This document shows, piece after piece, positions 41,861 to 51,931 of a stretch of DNA of 60,666 nt. The notes beneath the pieces were generated by a model. The model ran no database searches, was not told where the DNA came from, and saw nothing but the letters and a program-made list of their open reading frames with translations. The position numbers were made by a program, and so were the translations under genes. The DNA comes from Acidobacteriota bacterium (GTDB taxonomy: Bacteria > Acidobacteriota > Terriglobia > Acidiferrales > UBA7541): positions 1 to 60,666 of the forward strand of contig QHYZ01000103.1 of NCBI GenBank assembly GCA_003225295.1, in the 5' to 3' direction. Numbering within the stretch: the stretch's first letter is position 1; each line of letters starts with the position of its first letter.

Positions 41861-44800
41861 TTAACCGCATCATCGAATTCTCTGCAAACAACAAGGTTTT
41901 GGTATTCGCTTTACTCGCCGCAGCTTGTCTCTGGGGAGCCTGGTCAGCTTTTCATCTGCCTTTGGATGCCCTCCCAGACCTCGGCGAGACCCAGGTAATC
42001 GTTCTCTCCCGTTGGGATAGAAGCCCGGATATTATCGAGGACCAGGTCACTTATCCCATTCTCTCCGCCATGACTGGTGCGCCGAAGGTGCGGACCGTTC
42101 GCGGCATCTCGGACTTTGGGTACTCCTATGTTTATGTCATTTTCGAGGAAGGCACCGACATCTACTGGGCGCGTTCTAGGACCCTCGAATATCTTTCCGG
42201 CGTGACTTCCCGGCTTCCCCCGGAGGTCAAGACAGAAATTGGGCCCGATGCGACGGCGCTCGGTTGGGTTTTCCAGTACGTTCTCAAGGACGAATCCGGG
42301 CAGCACAGTCTTGGAGAGCTGCGTTCCTATCAGGATTGGTATCTCCGCTATTACTTGCGAGCCGTGCCGGGAGTCGCCGAGGTCGCTTCCCTCGGCGGAT
42401 TCACACAGCAATACCAGGTCAATGTAGATCCCAACCGGCTGCGCTCCTATGGAATCCCCATCTCGCGCGTGGCCGACGCCGTTCGCGAAGGCAACCGCGA
42501 AACCGGAGCGCGGCTGCTGGAATTCGGCGGCGCTGAATATATGATCCGGGGCCGCGGATACCTAAGCTCAACCAAAGATATTGAGGAGACCGTCCTGACG
42601 GCCGTTGACGGGACTCCGATCCGCATCAAGGATGTGGCTCGCGTGGTCATTGGCCCTGATCTCCGGCGCGGCGCAACTGATCTGAATGGCATGGGGGAAG
42701 TCGTCTCCGGAATTGTAGTCACGCGCGAGGGCAGCAACGCCCTCGACGTGATCGACCGCGTCAAGGTGCGGTTGAAAGAAATCGAGCCGAGCCTGCCCCA
42801 AGGAGTCAAGATTGTCCCGGTTTACGACCGCTCGGAATTAATCCTCCGTGCCGTTTCGAATGCACGCCTGACGCTGATCGAAGTGATGCTCACGGTGGTC
42901 ATCGTTATTGTGATTTTTCTCTGGCATTTCCCAAGCGCCGCGATTCCCGTTGTCACCATCCCGGTCACCATCCTGCTTACTTTTATTCCGCTGCACTTTG
43001 CCGGCGTCAGCATAAATATTATGTCACTGGCCGGCATTGCCATTGCGTGCGGCGAACTCGTGGACGCCGCCATTGTGGTTGTCGAGCAGACACACAAGAA
43101 GCTGGAAATTTGCGAGCGATCCGGCAAGCCATTTTCCCCTAGCGAAGTGATTTTGGCGGCCGTGAAGGAAGTAGCTGGGCCCACATTTTTTGCTTTATTG
43201 GTTATTGCCGTAGCTTTCTTGCCGGTTCTTGCTTTGGAAGGCCAGGAAGGCAAGCTCTTCCGGCCACTGGCCTATACCAAGAACTTTGCCATGCTGGTGG
43301 CGGCTGGGCTCGCCGTCACACTAACTCCGGCACTTCGGCTTCTCCTAGTGCGCAACAGGCCCATCCTCGCCAATGCCGGCACGCGGCTTCAGCGCCTGCT
43401 TGATTCATTATTGGGTGGCAAGATCCGATCACAAGAGGATCACCCCATCACCGGGCCACTCATGCGTATCTACGCTCCAGTCGTTCGCTGGACTCTCCGT
43501 CGGAAAATGCAGGTTATTGCGGCGGCGATCGCCCTCGTGCTCCTGGCGATTCCCATGTACTGGACGCGTGGCTCGGAGTTTATGCCCCAAGTGGACGAAG
43601 GCTCCCTCCTTTATATGCCTACCACTATGCCGGGTATTTCCATCGCAGAGTCGCAGAGACTTCTGCAGCTGACGGATCAGATCTTGATGAATTTTCCGGA
43701 AGTCGATCATGTCCTGGGCAAAGCGGGGCGCGCCGATACTCCGACCGATCCGGCGCCACTCTCCATGCTCGAGACCGTCATCGTCCTCAAGCCGCAATCG
43801 GAATGGAGCGATGCTCACACCTGGTACTCCTCCTGGGCGCCACGGTGGCTCCTTCCCGTTCTACGGCACATCACGCCCGACCACATTTCGCAACAACAAC
43901 TCGTTGCGGAGATGAACCAGGCGCTGAAAATCCCAGGCCTCTCGAATTCCTGGACCATGCCCATCCGGGGACGCATTGATATGTTGAACAGCGGCATACG
44001 CACGCCGGTGGGGCTAAAGATTCAGGGCGCCGACCTGAACAAGATGCAGGAGATCGGACGGCAGGCAGAAAAACTCCTCAGCGTTGTTCCCGGCACTCGA
44101 AACGTTTTTGCCGAACGCATCGGCGATGGCTACTTTCTCGACGTGAATTGGGATCGTCAGGCACTGGCCCGCTACGGGCTCTCGATCGAAGATGCCCAAA
44201 ACGCCCTCTCGACCGCGGTTGGCGGGGAAAACGTCAGCACGGTGATCAAAGCCAGGGAGCGGTACCCTGTCAACGTCCGCTATCTGCGCGACTTTCGGTC
44301 GGACCTCGAGTCGCTCGGCCGCGTGTTGGTGTCCGTCAGCGGCGATAAACAAATCCCATTGTCCGAGCTGGCCACCCTTCATACTTTAACTGGCCCCTCC
44401 ATGATTCGGAACGAGGACGGATTGCTCACCGAGTATGTCTTTGTTGACGTGACGGACGTCCCCGTTGGTGACTATGTCGAACAAGCGCAACGCGAATTGC
44501 AAAACAAGCTGAAGCTCCCGACTGGTTATTCGATCTTGTGGAGTGGCCAATATGAAATGGCTCTTCGCGTCCGGCATCGATTGATGCTCATCGTGCCGGT
44601 CACTGTCGCCATCATCCTCTTTCTGCTTTACTGCAATACGCGATCGGCGGTGAAAACCATGATCGTTGCCCTGGCAGTTCCATTCTCCGCAGTGGGCTCC
44701 ATCTGGATGATTTCCGCGCTCGGCTACAATATGAGCATTGCTGTCTGGCTCGGCATTCTCGCCCTTCTCGGGATCGATGCCGAAACCGGAGTCTTTATGC

Positions 44801-45174
44801 TGCTCTACCTTGACCTCGCGTATGAGGCCGCGCGGCGCGAGCACCCGCAGTTCACGCAAGAGCATCTCTATGATGCCATTGTGGAAGGGGCCGCCCGCCG
44901 GTTGCGTCCCAAATTCATGACCTTTGCGATCATGTGCATCGGCTTGATTCCCATCCTGTGGTCTAATGGAACCGGATCGGAAATCATGAAGCGGATGGCC
45001 GCTCCGATGATCGGCGGTATCTTCACCTCCTTCATTCTCGAGCTGCTCGTTTATCCTCCTATCTATGCGGTATGGCGAGAAAAAGGACTGAAAAAGGAAC
45101 CCATTCGGGATCCAATCATGGTGGCCGGCCATGTAGGCGCAGCGCAAGCGATTGGCGCCGATACGATCCGGTAA
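41857..45174 (+). CDS. cusA: CusA/CzcA-type heavy-metal RND transporter
   Basis: A 1105-residue inner-membrane proton antiporter of the HME-RND group. It starts INRIIEFSANNKVLVFALLA with TM1, followed by a periplasmic porter domain (DLGETQVIVLSRWDRSPDII). The TM4 proton-relay region GELVDAAIVVVEQTHKKLE has the Asp and Glu typical of metal RND pumps. A second TM block ends SFILELLVYPPIYAVWREKG. Length and 12-helix layout are complete. With the adaptor it would export Cu(I)/Ag(I) or divalent cations from the periplasm. The operon is cusBA only. The nearby copper oxidases make copper a reasonable but unproven substrate. Confidence 0.93.
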   Translation: MINRIIEFSANNKVLVFALLAAACLWGAWSAFHLPLDALPDLGETQVIVLSRWDRSPDIIEDQVTYPILSAMTGAPKVRTVRGISDFGYSYVYVIFEEGTDIYWARSRTLEYLSGVTSRLPPEVKTEIGPDATALGWVFQYVLKDESGQHSLGELRSYQDWYLRYYLRAVPGVAEVASLGGFTQQYQVNVDPNRLRSYGIPISRVADAVREGNRETGARLLEFGGAEYMIRGRGYLSSTKDIEETVLTAVDGTPIRIKDVARVVIGPDLRRGATDLNGMGEVVSGIVVTREGSNALDVIDRVKVRLKEIEPSLPQGVKIVPVYDRSELILRAVSNARLTLIEVMLTVVIVIVIFLWHFPSAAIPVVTIPVTILLTFIPLHFAGVSINIMSLAGIAIACGELVDAAIVVVEQTHKKLEICERSGKPFSPSEVILAAVKEVAGPTFFALLVIAVAFLPVLALEGQEGKLFRPLAYTKNFAMLVAAGLAVTLTPALRLLLVRNRPILANAGTRLQRLLDSLLGGKIRSQEDHPITGPLMRIYAPVVRWTLRRKMQVIAAAIALVLLAIPMYWTRGSEFMPQVDEGSLLYMPTTMPGISIAESQRLLQLTDQILMNFPEVDHVLGKAGRADTPTDPAPLSMLETVIVLKPQSEWSDAHTWYSSWAPRWLLPVLRHITPDHISQQQLVAEMNQALKIPGLSNSWTMPIRGRIDMLNSGIRTPVGLKIQGADLNKMQEIGRQAEKLLSVVPGTRNVFAERIGDGYFLDVNWDRQALARYGLSIEDAQNALSTAVGGENVSTVIKARERYPVNVRYLRDFRSDLESLGRVLVSVSGDKQIPLSELATLHTLTGPSMIRNEDGLLTEYVFVDVTDVPVGDYVEQAQRELQNKLKLPTGYSILWSGQYEMALRVRHRLMLIVPVTVAIILFLLYCNTRSAVKTMIVALAVPFSAVGSIWMISALGYNMSIAVWLGILALLGIDAETGVFMLLYLDLAYEAARREHPQFTQEHLYDAIVEGAARRLRPKFMTFAIMCIGLIPILWSNGTGSEIMKRMAAPMIGGIFTSFILELLVYPPIYAVWREKGLKKEPIRDPIMVAGHVGAAQAIGADTIR

Positions 45175-45821
45175 TTCCGTCGAAATGCTGGCGACCTTTC
45201 GGAACTGAACCCCTACCCAGTTAATGGTGATGGCAGCCCGCGCGTTTATTCGCGACAATGAATCCCGGTTGGCAAGCGGTTCGACGGTTGCGGTGAATGC
45301 AATGCGCTGGCGTATGTCCCATTTCAGGAGAGTAGAGAATCAGGATGAAACGCCATACGGAAACCCAACTTCCGCAGTTGGTCGGCGTGGTGTTACCGAC
45401 GCGCAACGGAGTAACGATTCGAAAGCGCTGCAACTCGCTCGAAATGGCCAAGCGTGCTGCGAAGACTCGGGCCTGTTCGCGTTCAAAACACAGGTACTTA
45501 TTCACTAAACTACGGGACCTCGGTTAAGTATTGGAAAAATGGAACAGGTTTGTTGCACCCGAGGATGCCCCAACGAGTCACGCCACTCACACGGAATGGA
45601 TCACCTTCCACCATCCGCGGGAGTGAACACGGCCAGTTGAACTATGCGAAATCGGTTCCCGTTACCTTGGAAGTTTTGCTGCCAACTCGAAGATACAGAG
45701 TCTCTCGCCTGAAAGCAAAGAACATCGAATGACGAAGATGATTTAAAGGCACGCCTAGCGTTCTACAATCGTTCTAAGCGCAACGACCGCGCAGAATGGC
45801 CAAGCAAGACTAAGGATTCCT
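45175..45821. other. Intergenic region with small doubtful frames
   Basis: A 647-nt stretch. A 60-codon frame at 45345-45527 (MKRHTETQLPQLVGVVLPTR) has AGGAG 20 nt upstream but no recognised domain. Other frames overlap it with equal weight. Nothing is called. The end contains AAGGA before the GTG start of the next gene. Confidence 0.45.
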
Positions 45822-46295
45822 GTGAAATATATTCGAATCGCTATCTTTCTGTTCATCTGTGCCCAGACTACCTTGGCCCAGCACTACATCGTTGCACCAA
45901 TACCAAAGGCTGACCCGTTCTTGAAAAGGCCGAAGTCTTTCGAAGGCCACAGGTTCGATAGGCGCATGTTCTTTGTGGAGATCAGTCTACTCGGGGCGGC
46001 AAAGACGGCTGACGCAATCTCGACGCGCCAATTGCTTAACCGTGGGGGAGGAGAAGGCAATCCCATTTTCGGCCGTAATCCATCGTCGGGAAAACAGGCT
46101 GGAATCAACGCTGGGTTTTTCATCGCGCAATCTACTCTCTTCTATCTGACAGAACATAACCACAACGCATGGGTCCGTTGGACCGGGCGTGTCTGGTTGG
46201 GCGCCACGATCGCAAATCATGCGCAGCTGGCTGTCTGCAACGCCCGACTTGTCCGTCATTCCAAGCCATGCCAGGACATGGTTTCAGGCCTCTAA
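45822..46295 (+). CDS. Small exported/membrane protein of unknown function
   Basis: A 157-residue protein beginning with GTG, AAGGA 5 nt upstream. Signal peptide IAIFLFICAQTTLAQ. The mature part has a hydrophobic AGINAGFFIAQSTLFYLTEH and an RWTGRVWLGATIANHAQLAV segment, probably two membrane-associated helices, plus two Cys near the end. It resembles short acidobacterial hypothetical proteins. It stands alone. Confidence 0.65.
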   Translation: MKYIRIAIFLFICAQTTLAQHYIVAPIPKADPFLKRPKSFEGHRFDRRMFFVEISLLGAAKTADAISTRQLLNRGGGEGNPIFGRNPSSGKQAGINAGFFIAQSTLFYLTEHNHNAWVRWTGRVWLGATIANHAQLAVCNARLVRHSKPCQDMVSGL

Positions 46296-46599
46296 CGTTC
46301 AGGCACCTAAGCAGAAAAGATGAAGATTCAATCCCGGGATGGTTTCTTTGAGAGCGCCACGACGCTGGAACCGACTGCACCAACCAGTGAATTTGTTGTC
46401 GTCGCGTTGCCCATCGTAAACAAAACATCACGGCGCGGCCTGCAGTTCCCAGTCGATTTTGGTTGAACGTTAAACATAGCGTCTTACGTGTTTGCGCATA
46501 GTCGAGGTAGGGTTTCGTTTCCCTACGCCAATTTTCAAGCTGCGCCTCAACGACCTCCTCCAGCACAGGAAAGTATCGGTGGTGCAAGCACTGACGACC

Positions 46600-47130
46600 G
46601 ATCGGCTTTCGAGACCCGCTCAATCGGACTCGGTTCGAGGCTGAAGGGCGGCAAGTCATCCACGGGGGCACCCCCATGCGACAGCGGGAGCCGCGCTGCT
46701 CGAAGTGGACTTCGTCAGTGGCCCAGTGGTAGACCGCGGGCATCTTCCCGCAGGCCTGGGAGTTTTTTTGCGCCTTCTGCCGTTCCGGATCGGCTTGCCC
46801 AATTGCGGAACCAGGCTTGCGTAACCGAAAACCCAATTGCCGAAACATGTGCTGGCATTGCCGTACGCCCGAGTCTATTCCGTACGCCCGCTCGTTCCAT
46901 GCCGCCAGCGTCTTGCCCTCGCAGATTTCCGCTCAAGCCTAGCGTCGCGGCATCCGCCGAAGCAAAGCGTTGATTCCCCAAAAGGTGCTTCTCGTTCAGG
47001 AGTCTCGACCGCCCCGACTGTTCACCCTCGCGCAGTGCGGCTGGCCTTTGCCTTCGAACCTGCGAATCCAATACTCGACAGGTTTTCGGTACGCCTCCCA
47101 ACTGCGCCGCCTTCCGGACACGTCATATCA
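46600..47130 (-). pseudogene. Degenerate IS630-family transposase
   Basis: Pieces in three minus-strand frames rebuild an IS630 transposase. An N-terminal piece, RKPVEYWIRRFEGKGQP, is followed by REGEQSGRSRLLNEKHLLGN. Then come RQCQHMFRQLGFRLRKPGSA and HWATDEVHFEQRGSRCRMGV, which contains the first DDE-type Asp. Several frameshifts and stops separate them, and the C-terminal half is not clearly preserved. Limits are approximate and no terminal repeats were found. Inactive. Confidence 0.75.
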
Positions 47131-47236
47131 TGACCCGCCAGTAGCTAGGACGTGGTGAAGCCGGTGGTCATGGCGTGATTCCACGAGAGATCCATCGGTT
47201 TAATTCGCAACTACCCAATTACTGATGACGTTGTGC

Positions 47237-48253
47237 TTAGTTTGGGGTGGGAGGTTTGTTGCGGTCCTGCTGCATCTGTTTTCGCTGCTGGTACATGTTC
47301 TGTAGTTTTTGGATCATTTGCTCTGGTGACTTAACTACCGATTTGTCAGCGTCGGCCTCGGAAGTGTCTGGCACGGCCTGCAGCTCGGCTGAGGCGGGTT
47401 GCTGCTCTGCTGACGCGGGCGGCGAGCCCGCTAGTGGCACTTCCACGGGACTGGCTGGTTCAGTTGAATTCTCCAGGCTGGGAGCTTCCACTGGGCCGCG
47501 GTTGGCCTGGGGATTTCTTCGACTCGCACCCCGCGCCTGTGCCGGCTCTGCCGGACTTGCTGGCCTGCCAGTTGTGACGGCGCCGGCAGCCCTAGTGCGG
47601 GGAGTCAGCAGTACGCTCAGTATGCCCTCCGGATCGGTATCAGACGCCTGGATAACGTAGTCGAGGTCCGTCCCGCCCAGAAGGGCGGCCAGTACTCTGC
47701 GTGCCGGACCCGGTCCAGCACGGACCCAGATCCTTTCGTCGGAAGAACTCGCTGGGAGTTCGATGTTTGCGCCCAGGCGCTCGCTGACTGCTGCCAGGAT
47801 TTCCCCTAACTTTGAGTTTTCTGCAATGATGGTGAGCTGCCCGTCCTCATAGGACACCTGCTGCCGGCTGGGCGTCCCTTGTTCGGCGGTGAGAGGTAGG
47901 GGCACTTGCGGTGATATCGGTTCCTGCAGCAGCGCCGACGCTGCTGCCGTCAGTACGGATTTCGCAACATTAGATGCCTTCCTGCCGTTCGGAGGCGGTG
48001 TCGGCAGTTTCTGCGCTCTCACGGCCGGAGCCACGATCATGACCGCCAGTCCGCATACAAGAGTGAACAGCTTACGAGAATGCCCCTCGAGATTGAACCG
48101 CCACGCTCTCCCGAACGCTGCCCGCAACTCATGGAAGATCCTGTTCATCGATTTGGCCCTTACCATCTGGGAGAAAATCTGACGATAACTCTCTCCCGCT
48201 TCACCATCGGCGAGGTCGTCGAGCCCCAGGTCCGTTCGAAGACTGTCTATCAT
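47237..48253 (-). CDS. Membrane-anchored STN-like protein
   Basis: A 338-residue protein with one membrane helix (FTLVCGLAVMIVAPAVRAQ, about 62-80) after a charged cytoplasmic lead. The periplasmic part has VSYEDGQLTIIAENSKLGEI, LAAVSERLGANIELPASSSD and a LLGGTDLDYVIQAS segment, the secretin/TonB short N-terminal (STN) fold. A Pro/Ala-rich linker and a Gln-rich helix end the protein. The ATG at 48253 has AGAGGG upstream and is preferred over a GTG at 48313. It lies downstream of a Crp/Fnr gene and a secretin gene on the same strand, so a role with that secretin is plausible. Confidence 0.75.
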   Translation of the reverse strand: MIDSLRTDLGLDDLADGEAGESYRQIFSQMVRAKSMNRIFHELRAAFGRAWRFNLEGHSRKLFTLVCGLAVMIVAPAVRAQKLPTPPPNGRKASNVAKSVLTAAASALLQEPISPQVPLPLTAEQGTPSRQQVSYEDGQLTIIAENSKLGEILAAVSERLGANIELPASSSDERIWVRAGPGPARRVLAALLGGTDLDYVIQASDTDPEGILSVLLTPRTRAAGAVTTGRPASPAEPAQARGASRRNPQANRGPVEAPSLENSTEPASPVEVPLAGSPPASAEQQPASAELQAVPDTSEADADKSVVKSPEQMIQKLQNMYQQRKQMQQDRNKPPTPN

Positions 48254-48388
48254 GGGTCCCTCTACCTGGTCAACAACCCTTTGCGGCGGCGGCCTCTGTA
48301 CAAAAGGAATCACTAGACCCTGCTGACTGTCGCAGCAGTTGACTGCTCCGATGCGGAGCGACCTTCTCGATCAAAAAGAGCGCGGAGA

Positions 48389-49153
48389 TCACTTGAGTTC
48401 ACATATACCCAACAGGCCAAGTGGACTTTTCACCACTACGGCTTCTCGTCGAAGGACTAAGATGCCTTGCCTTTCCCAGCCGGAGAGCAGCCGGCTCACG
48501 GTAAACAGCGTAGTCGCGGTCATCTGCGCCAATTCCTCCCGCGAAAGGTTGATTTCCAGCGCGCCATCCACACTCCGGCCTACTTGCGGAAGCAAGCGAA
48601 CCAGCTCACGAGCCAGGCGTGGCGCAACCCTTTCCGTGGATATCTCTCGAAATCGGCCTTCGAGCATTTGCAAACGTTGTGCCAGGATACGCATGGTGTT
48701 GCGCTGCAGGAGAGGGAACCGTTCTGACAGAGCTTCAAACGTCGGTGCATTCCAGACCAGCGCCCTACACGTAAGAAGGGCCTCCGCCGTTGAGCAATGC
48801 CTGCCACGCTGCGCTGATCCAACCGACCCCACTATTTGACCGGGTCCTTCGAGTCGAAGGATGACGGCGCTGCCGTTCTCTCCCAATTGCGTTACCTTTA
48901 CGGATCCTTCGGTTAGCAGCACTATTTCCTTGATAGCGTCGCCAGCGAAAAAGATCGTCTGCCGGCGCGTGAACTTTGTTACGCGCGCGGCGGATACAAT
49001 GATTGCGGAATCAGCCCGCGGGATGCCCTCAAATAGCTTGGACAGTTCCGCGCACTGGCTCCCTTGGCGGGCCACGACCTTCATGTCCAAGTTGTTGTTG
49101 CTTTGCGGCAATTGCAATCTTGCTGTAAGTGAGGCCGCTTGGGCGTTTGCCAT
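48389..49153 (-). CDS. Crp/Fnr-family transcriptional regulator
   Basis: A 254-residue regulator. Residues 40-150 form the cyclic-nucleotide-binding-like beta-roll (FAGDAIKEIVLLTEGSVKVT ... GPGQIVGSVG). A dimer helix follows (LLQRNTMRILAQRLQMLEGR), then a winged HTH (LSREELAQMTATTLFTVSRL). The phosphate-binding Arg-Ser motif of cAMP-binding Crp is not present, and no Fe-S Cys set is seen at the N-terminus, so the effector is unknown. It sits between the secretin gene and the STN-protein gene and may regulate them. Confidence 0.88.
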   Translation of the reverse strand: MANAQAASLTARLQLPQSNNNLDMKVVARQGSQCAELSKLFEGIPRADSAIIVSAARVTKFTRRQTIFFAGDAIKEIVLLTEGSVKVTQLGENGSAVILRLEGPGQIVGSVGSAQRGRHCSTAEALLTCRALVWNAPTFEALSERFPLLQRNTMRILAQRLQMLEGRFREISTERVAPRLARELVRLLPQVGRSVDGALEINLSREELAQMTATTLFTVSRLLSGWERQGILVLRREAVVVKSPLGLLGICELK

Positions 49154-49562
49154 AATTTTCAGCGTTGTCCCCGTCTCGATTGAGTTACAGGTCCTAGCTG
49201 CGGGGGCTGGACCTTAAGTTTCGCGGAGCTTTGCCAGGACGATGCAGTTCTTCCGACCGAATAACAGGCCATAGGCTTGAAGAGGGCACGAGGCAATCGG
49301 TTCATCTTGGCACCCTTCCCCGGAAGGAGTGTTGTATAACTCCAAGCAAGCTCCATGCCTATGGTTCGTGTCCCCAAACAATTTATTCTAAAGGAGTTAC
49401 CTAAGGGCACAGGGTTCTGCGTGAAATATCTTGCGCAAATTGGGAACGCAAGGGAAAAATATGGGAAAAGGAGGGAAGTTATCTCTCTAGGTGAGAATCC
49501 GTAGTCGGCCAGACCAGGACGCCCGAGCTCTTGAGTGTGTGGTGTTGGCATTAGGACACCGG
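49154..49562. other. Intergenic region between regulator and secretin genes
   Basis: A 409-nt stretch without a recognised gene. It should carry the promoter of the Crp/Fnr gene. No strong hairpin was found. Confidence 0.5.
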
Positions 49563-51359
49563 TTAGGAAGTTGGTGCTGTTTGAGCCGGAGTCGGGCGCT
49601 GTGGTCGCACTGGACCGCGAGCCGCGGGCTTGCTTGGCTGCGCCGCGCCGTTGGCGGCCTTTTTCTTTGTTTCTCCACGCCGCACGGCAACAGAAGTGCC
49701 GGTACCGATATCAATCAGCCGCAAATTCTCGTCGGTGATCTCCTCGGCCCGCACGATGTGAGGTGTGATAGCGAAGACGATTTCGCTTTCGTGCCGTTCT
49801 TTATTCTCCTGACCAAACAGGTACTTCAAGAGGGGAATTTTTGTCAGCCACGGATAACCGCTCAGTGACTGTGTTTCTGTGTCTTGCAGAATGCCACCCA
49901 CCAGATTAATCTCACCGTCCTCCAACCGCGATTCATGCTCGATGCGGCGCTGTCCAATGGTGGGTTGATTAATTCCACCGATATTGGAAGTACCCGTGAC
50001 CGCTGAAACTTCCAAAACCATCTTGAGGGTGACCTCACGATTCGAGTGAATTTGCGGAGTAATGTCGATATTCACGCCGACATCCAGATACTGAAATTGA
50101 GTGTTGACCAGCGGGCTGATACCTCCCCCACTGACACCGGCGCCTGCCTGAAACGACCCGGTAGCGATTGGTATGCGATCGCCGATTTTCAAGCTAGCCT
50201 TTTGTTGGTCAAGGACGCGGATTTGCGGGTTCTGGAGAACCTTGGTGTTGTTGTCGGACATAAGAAAGTTGAACGAACCGCTCGGAACCGCTATAGAGAA
50301 ACTGCCTCCATTCACCGAACCCAGTTTGACCGCACCCGCGGCCAGTGGGGCAGCCGCAAAAGCGATGGAGGTAGCCGTTGGAACAGTTGTGCCTAGGTTC
50401 CGCACCCGGTCGCGGGTGATTGACAACACGGCGATATCGATCACCACTTCGGCCCTCGGCTTGTCAAGGTCGGAGACCAATTTCTGCGCCAGTACCATCT
50501 GGTCTGGCGTGCCTCTGAGGGTGATCGCGCTGTGCGTGGGATTTACTTGAATCCGGCTGATGTCCAGAATTCCTTTGAGCGTGCTGACCACCTCTTGCAA
50601 CTCGGCCGGCGTCGAAGCATTGCGAAGATAGAATGTGGTCATCACGTTGTCTTCAAAGTCCTTGCGCCTGCCTTCCGAGGCCACAAAGATGGCCTTGGTC
50701 GAAACCGGCCGCCAAAAGGTCTTCGATTGCATGGCGACCATCCTCAAAGCTTCGCGCAGGGGGACGTCGTCCAACTCGATATTAATTCGCTGTGGTTTGT
50801 AGTCCAGGTCAAACAGCACGTTGATTCCAGCCAGCTTGCCAATCGTTTTATAGACATTATCAGCCGTGGTCGTCATGCGCAGGGTAAGCGGAGTATCCGA
50901 AAAGGGTTCCAGATCGACCGGGCCTTCAGCCTGCTCTATCATTTTGCTCAATGGCGACTCCGGCGTCGGGGCAGCCGCCAGGCCTTCCTGCTGTTTTTTG
51001 AGCATGGCGGCTGTGCGTCCCAGCTCTTCTTGGGCCGCAATGTTGGTGATGTCGATCTGCGCCGCAAGCTGAAATTCCGCGAGCGCTTCGGCTAACTTGA
51101 GGCTACTGCGCAGCAATTGGCCTTTGCGCACATGCTCAGCTGCAGCGGAGCCTCGCAACCGGAGGTAGGCAGCCAAGTATCTCGAATCCTTGGGCTTCAG
51201 CGCGTACGCTTCCTTGTATGCTTCAAAAGCAGCATCGTATTGGGTCTGCGACTCGGCGCGAACACCGCGATCATAGGCAGCCTTCGCTTTATCGGCATAG
51301 GCTGGCGCGTTGATCGCCAGAATCAGGATGGAAGCCAACACCATGCGAAAATGCCTCAT
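49563..51359 (-). CDS. Secretin-family protein (type II/IV secretion-like) with TPR lead
   Basis: A 598-residue exported protein. After the signal peptide (ASILILAINAPAYA) come TPR-like helices (AAYDRGVRAESQTQYDAAFE), an STN domain (about 160-230), a secretin N1/NolW-like domain (TLKGILDISRIQVNPTHSAI) and the secretin beta-domain (VVIDIAVLSITRDRVRNLGT; VGVNIDITPQIHSNREVTLK; YPWLTKIPLLKYLFGQENKE). The usual secretin hallmark near the gate is present. It would form a ring in the outer membrane. No GspE/F/G-type partners lie nearby, so it is an orphan or works with a machine elsewhere. GGAGG lies about 11 nt before the ATG. Confidence 0.88.
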   Translation of the reverse strand: MRHFRMVLASILILAINAPAYADKAKAAYDRGVRAESQTQYDAAFEAYKEAYALKPKDSRYLAAYLRLRGSAAAEHVRKGQLLRSSLKLAEALAEFQLAAQIDITNIAAQEELGRTAAMLKKQQEGLAAAPTPESPLSKMIEQAEGPVDLEPFSDTPLTLRMTTTADNVYKTIGKLAGINVLFDLDYKPQRINIELDDVPLREALRMVAMQSKTFWRPVSTKAIFVASEGRRKDFEDNVMTTFYLRNASTPAELQEVVSTLKGILDISRIQVNPTHSAITLRGTPDQMVLAQKLVSDLDKPRAEVVIDIAVLSITRDRVRNLGTTVPTATSIAFAAAPLAAGAVKLGSVNGGSFSIAVPSGSFNFLMSDNNTKVLQNPQIRVLDQQKASLKIGDRIPIATGSFQAGAGVSGGGISPLVNTQFQYLDVGVNIDITPQIHSNREVTLKMVLEVSAVTGTSNIGGINQPTIGQRRIEHESRLEDGEINLVGGILQDTETQSLSGYPWLTKIPLLKYLFGQENKERHESEIVFAITPHIVRAEEITDENLRLIDIGTGTSVAVRRGETKKKAANGAAQPSKPAARGPVRPQRPTPAQTAPTS

Positions 51360-51931
51360 ATCGTTGCTGCCTCCACGGCAGGCCTCAATCGGACCATGAA
51401 AACCCGCCTGAACCGCACGGGGCCGCTCTAAAAAGTCAAATCCAGTGGAGGTAAGAGCAAATGTACGGCCACGGTAGGAAATCGCTATTTCAGTACATCA
51501 TCCCGTATGACCCACCTTATAGCTCATAACCCTGGTCTACTTATTTGCTGTAGCGCAAAGAAGGACCCTTTGCTCCCCTTCAAATACTCGCGTGCTGCCA
51601 GTCGGCGTTTAGGGCGGCTAAGAATGAAATGTCCTTTTAATGGAAATCTTGAGGAAGGTAACCCCTATTCAGAGGCAGATGCCGGACCCGTAGGAAAGGC
51701 CTACGGAGCTGATCAACGTGCGGAGACCAGGTCGATTACCCACGGCAATCGAGATGCATGAATAATGCCGGGCACTCATGAATTCTCATACCCCCGACAA
51801 TTCGCTGCCAAGGTTGTTGTAGCGCAAAGACGAACCGCCAAGATACGTTGATATTATTGTTTAATGGCTGAACTGGCAGCCGAAATGCGCGGTTGCCTGT
51901 CGCTGGTCCGATGGAGTAGGTCTCTCAAGCT
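51360..51931. other. Divergent intergenic region with repeats and a hairpin
   Basis: A 572-nt stretch between the divergent secretin and transglycosylase genes. TTGCTGTAGCGCAAAG (51545-51560) and TTGTTGTAGCGCAAAG (51814-51829) are 15/16 identical direct repeats. CCGTAGG (51688-51694) and CCTACGG (51700-51706) form a 7-bp hairpin with loop AAAGG. The repeats might be regulator sites for both genes. No coding sequence was recognised. Confidence 0.55.

Noticed and set aside
45345-45527. 60-codon plus frame beginning MKRHTETQL
   Set aside because: Ribosome-binding site too far away and overlapping frames look equally plausible; no family match.
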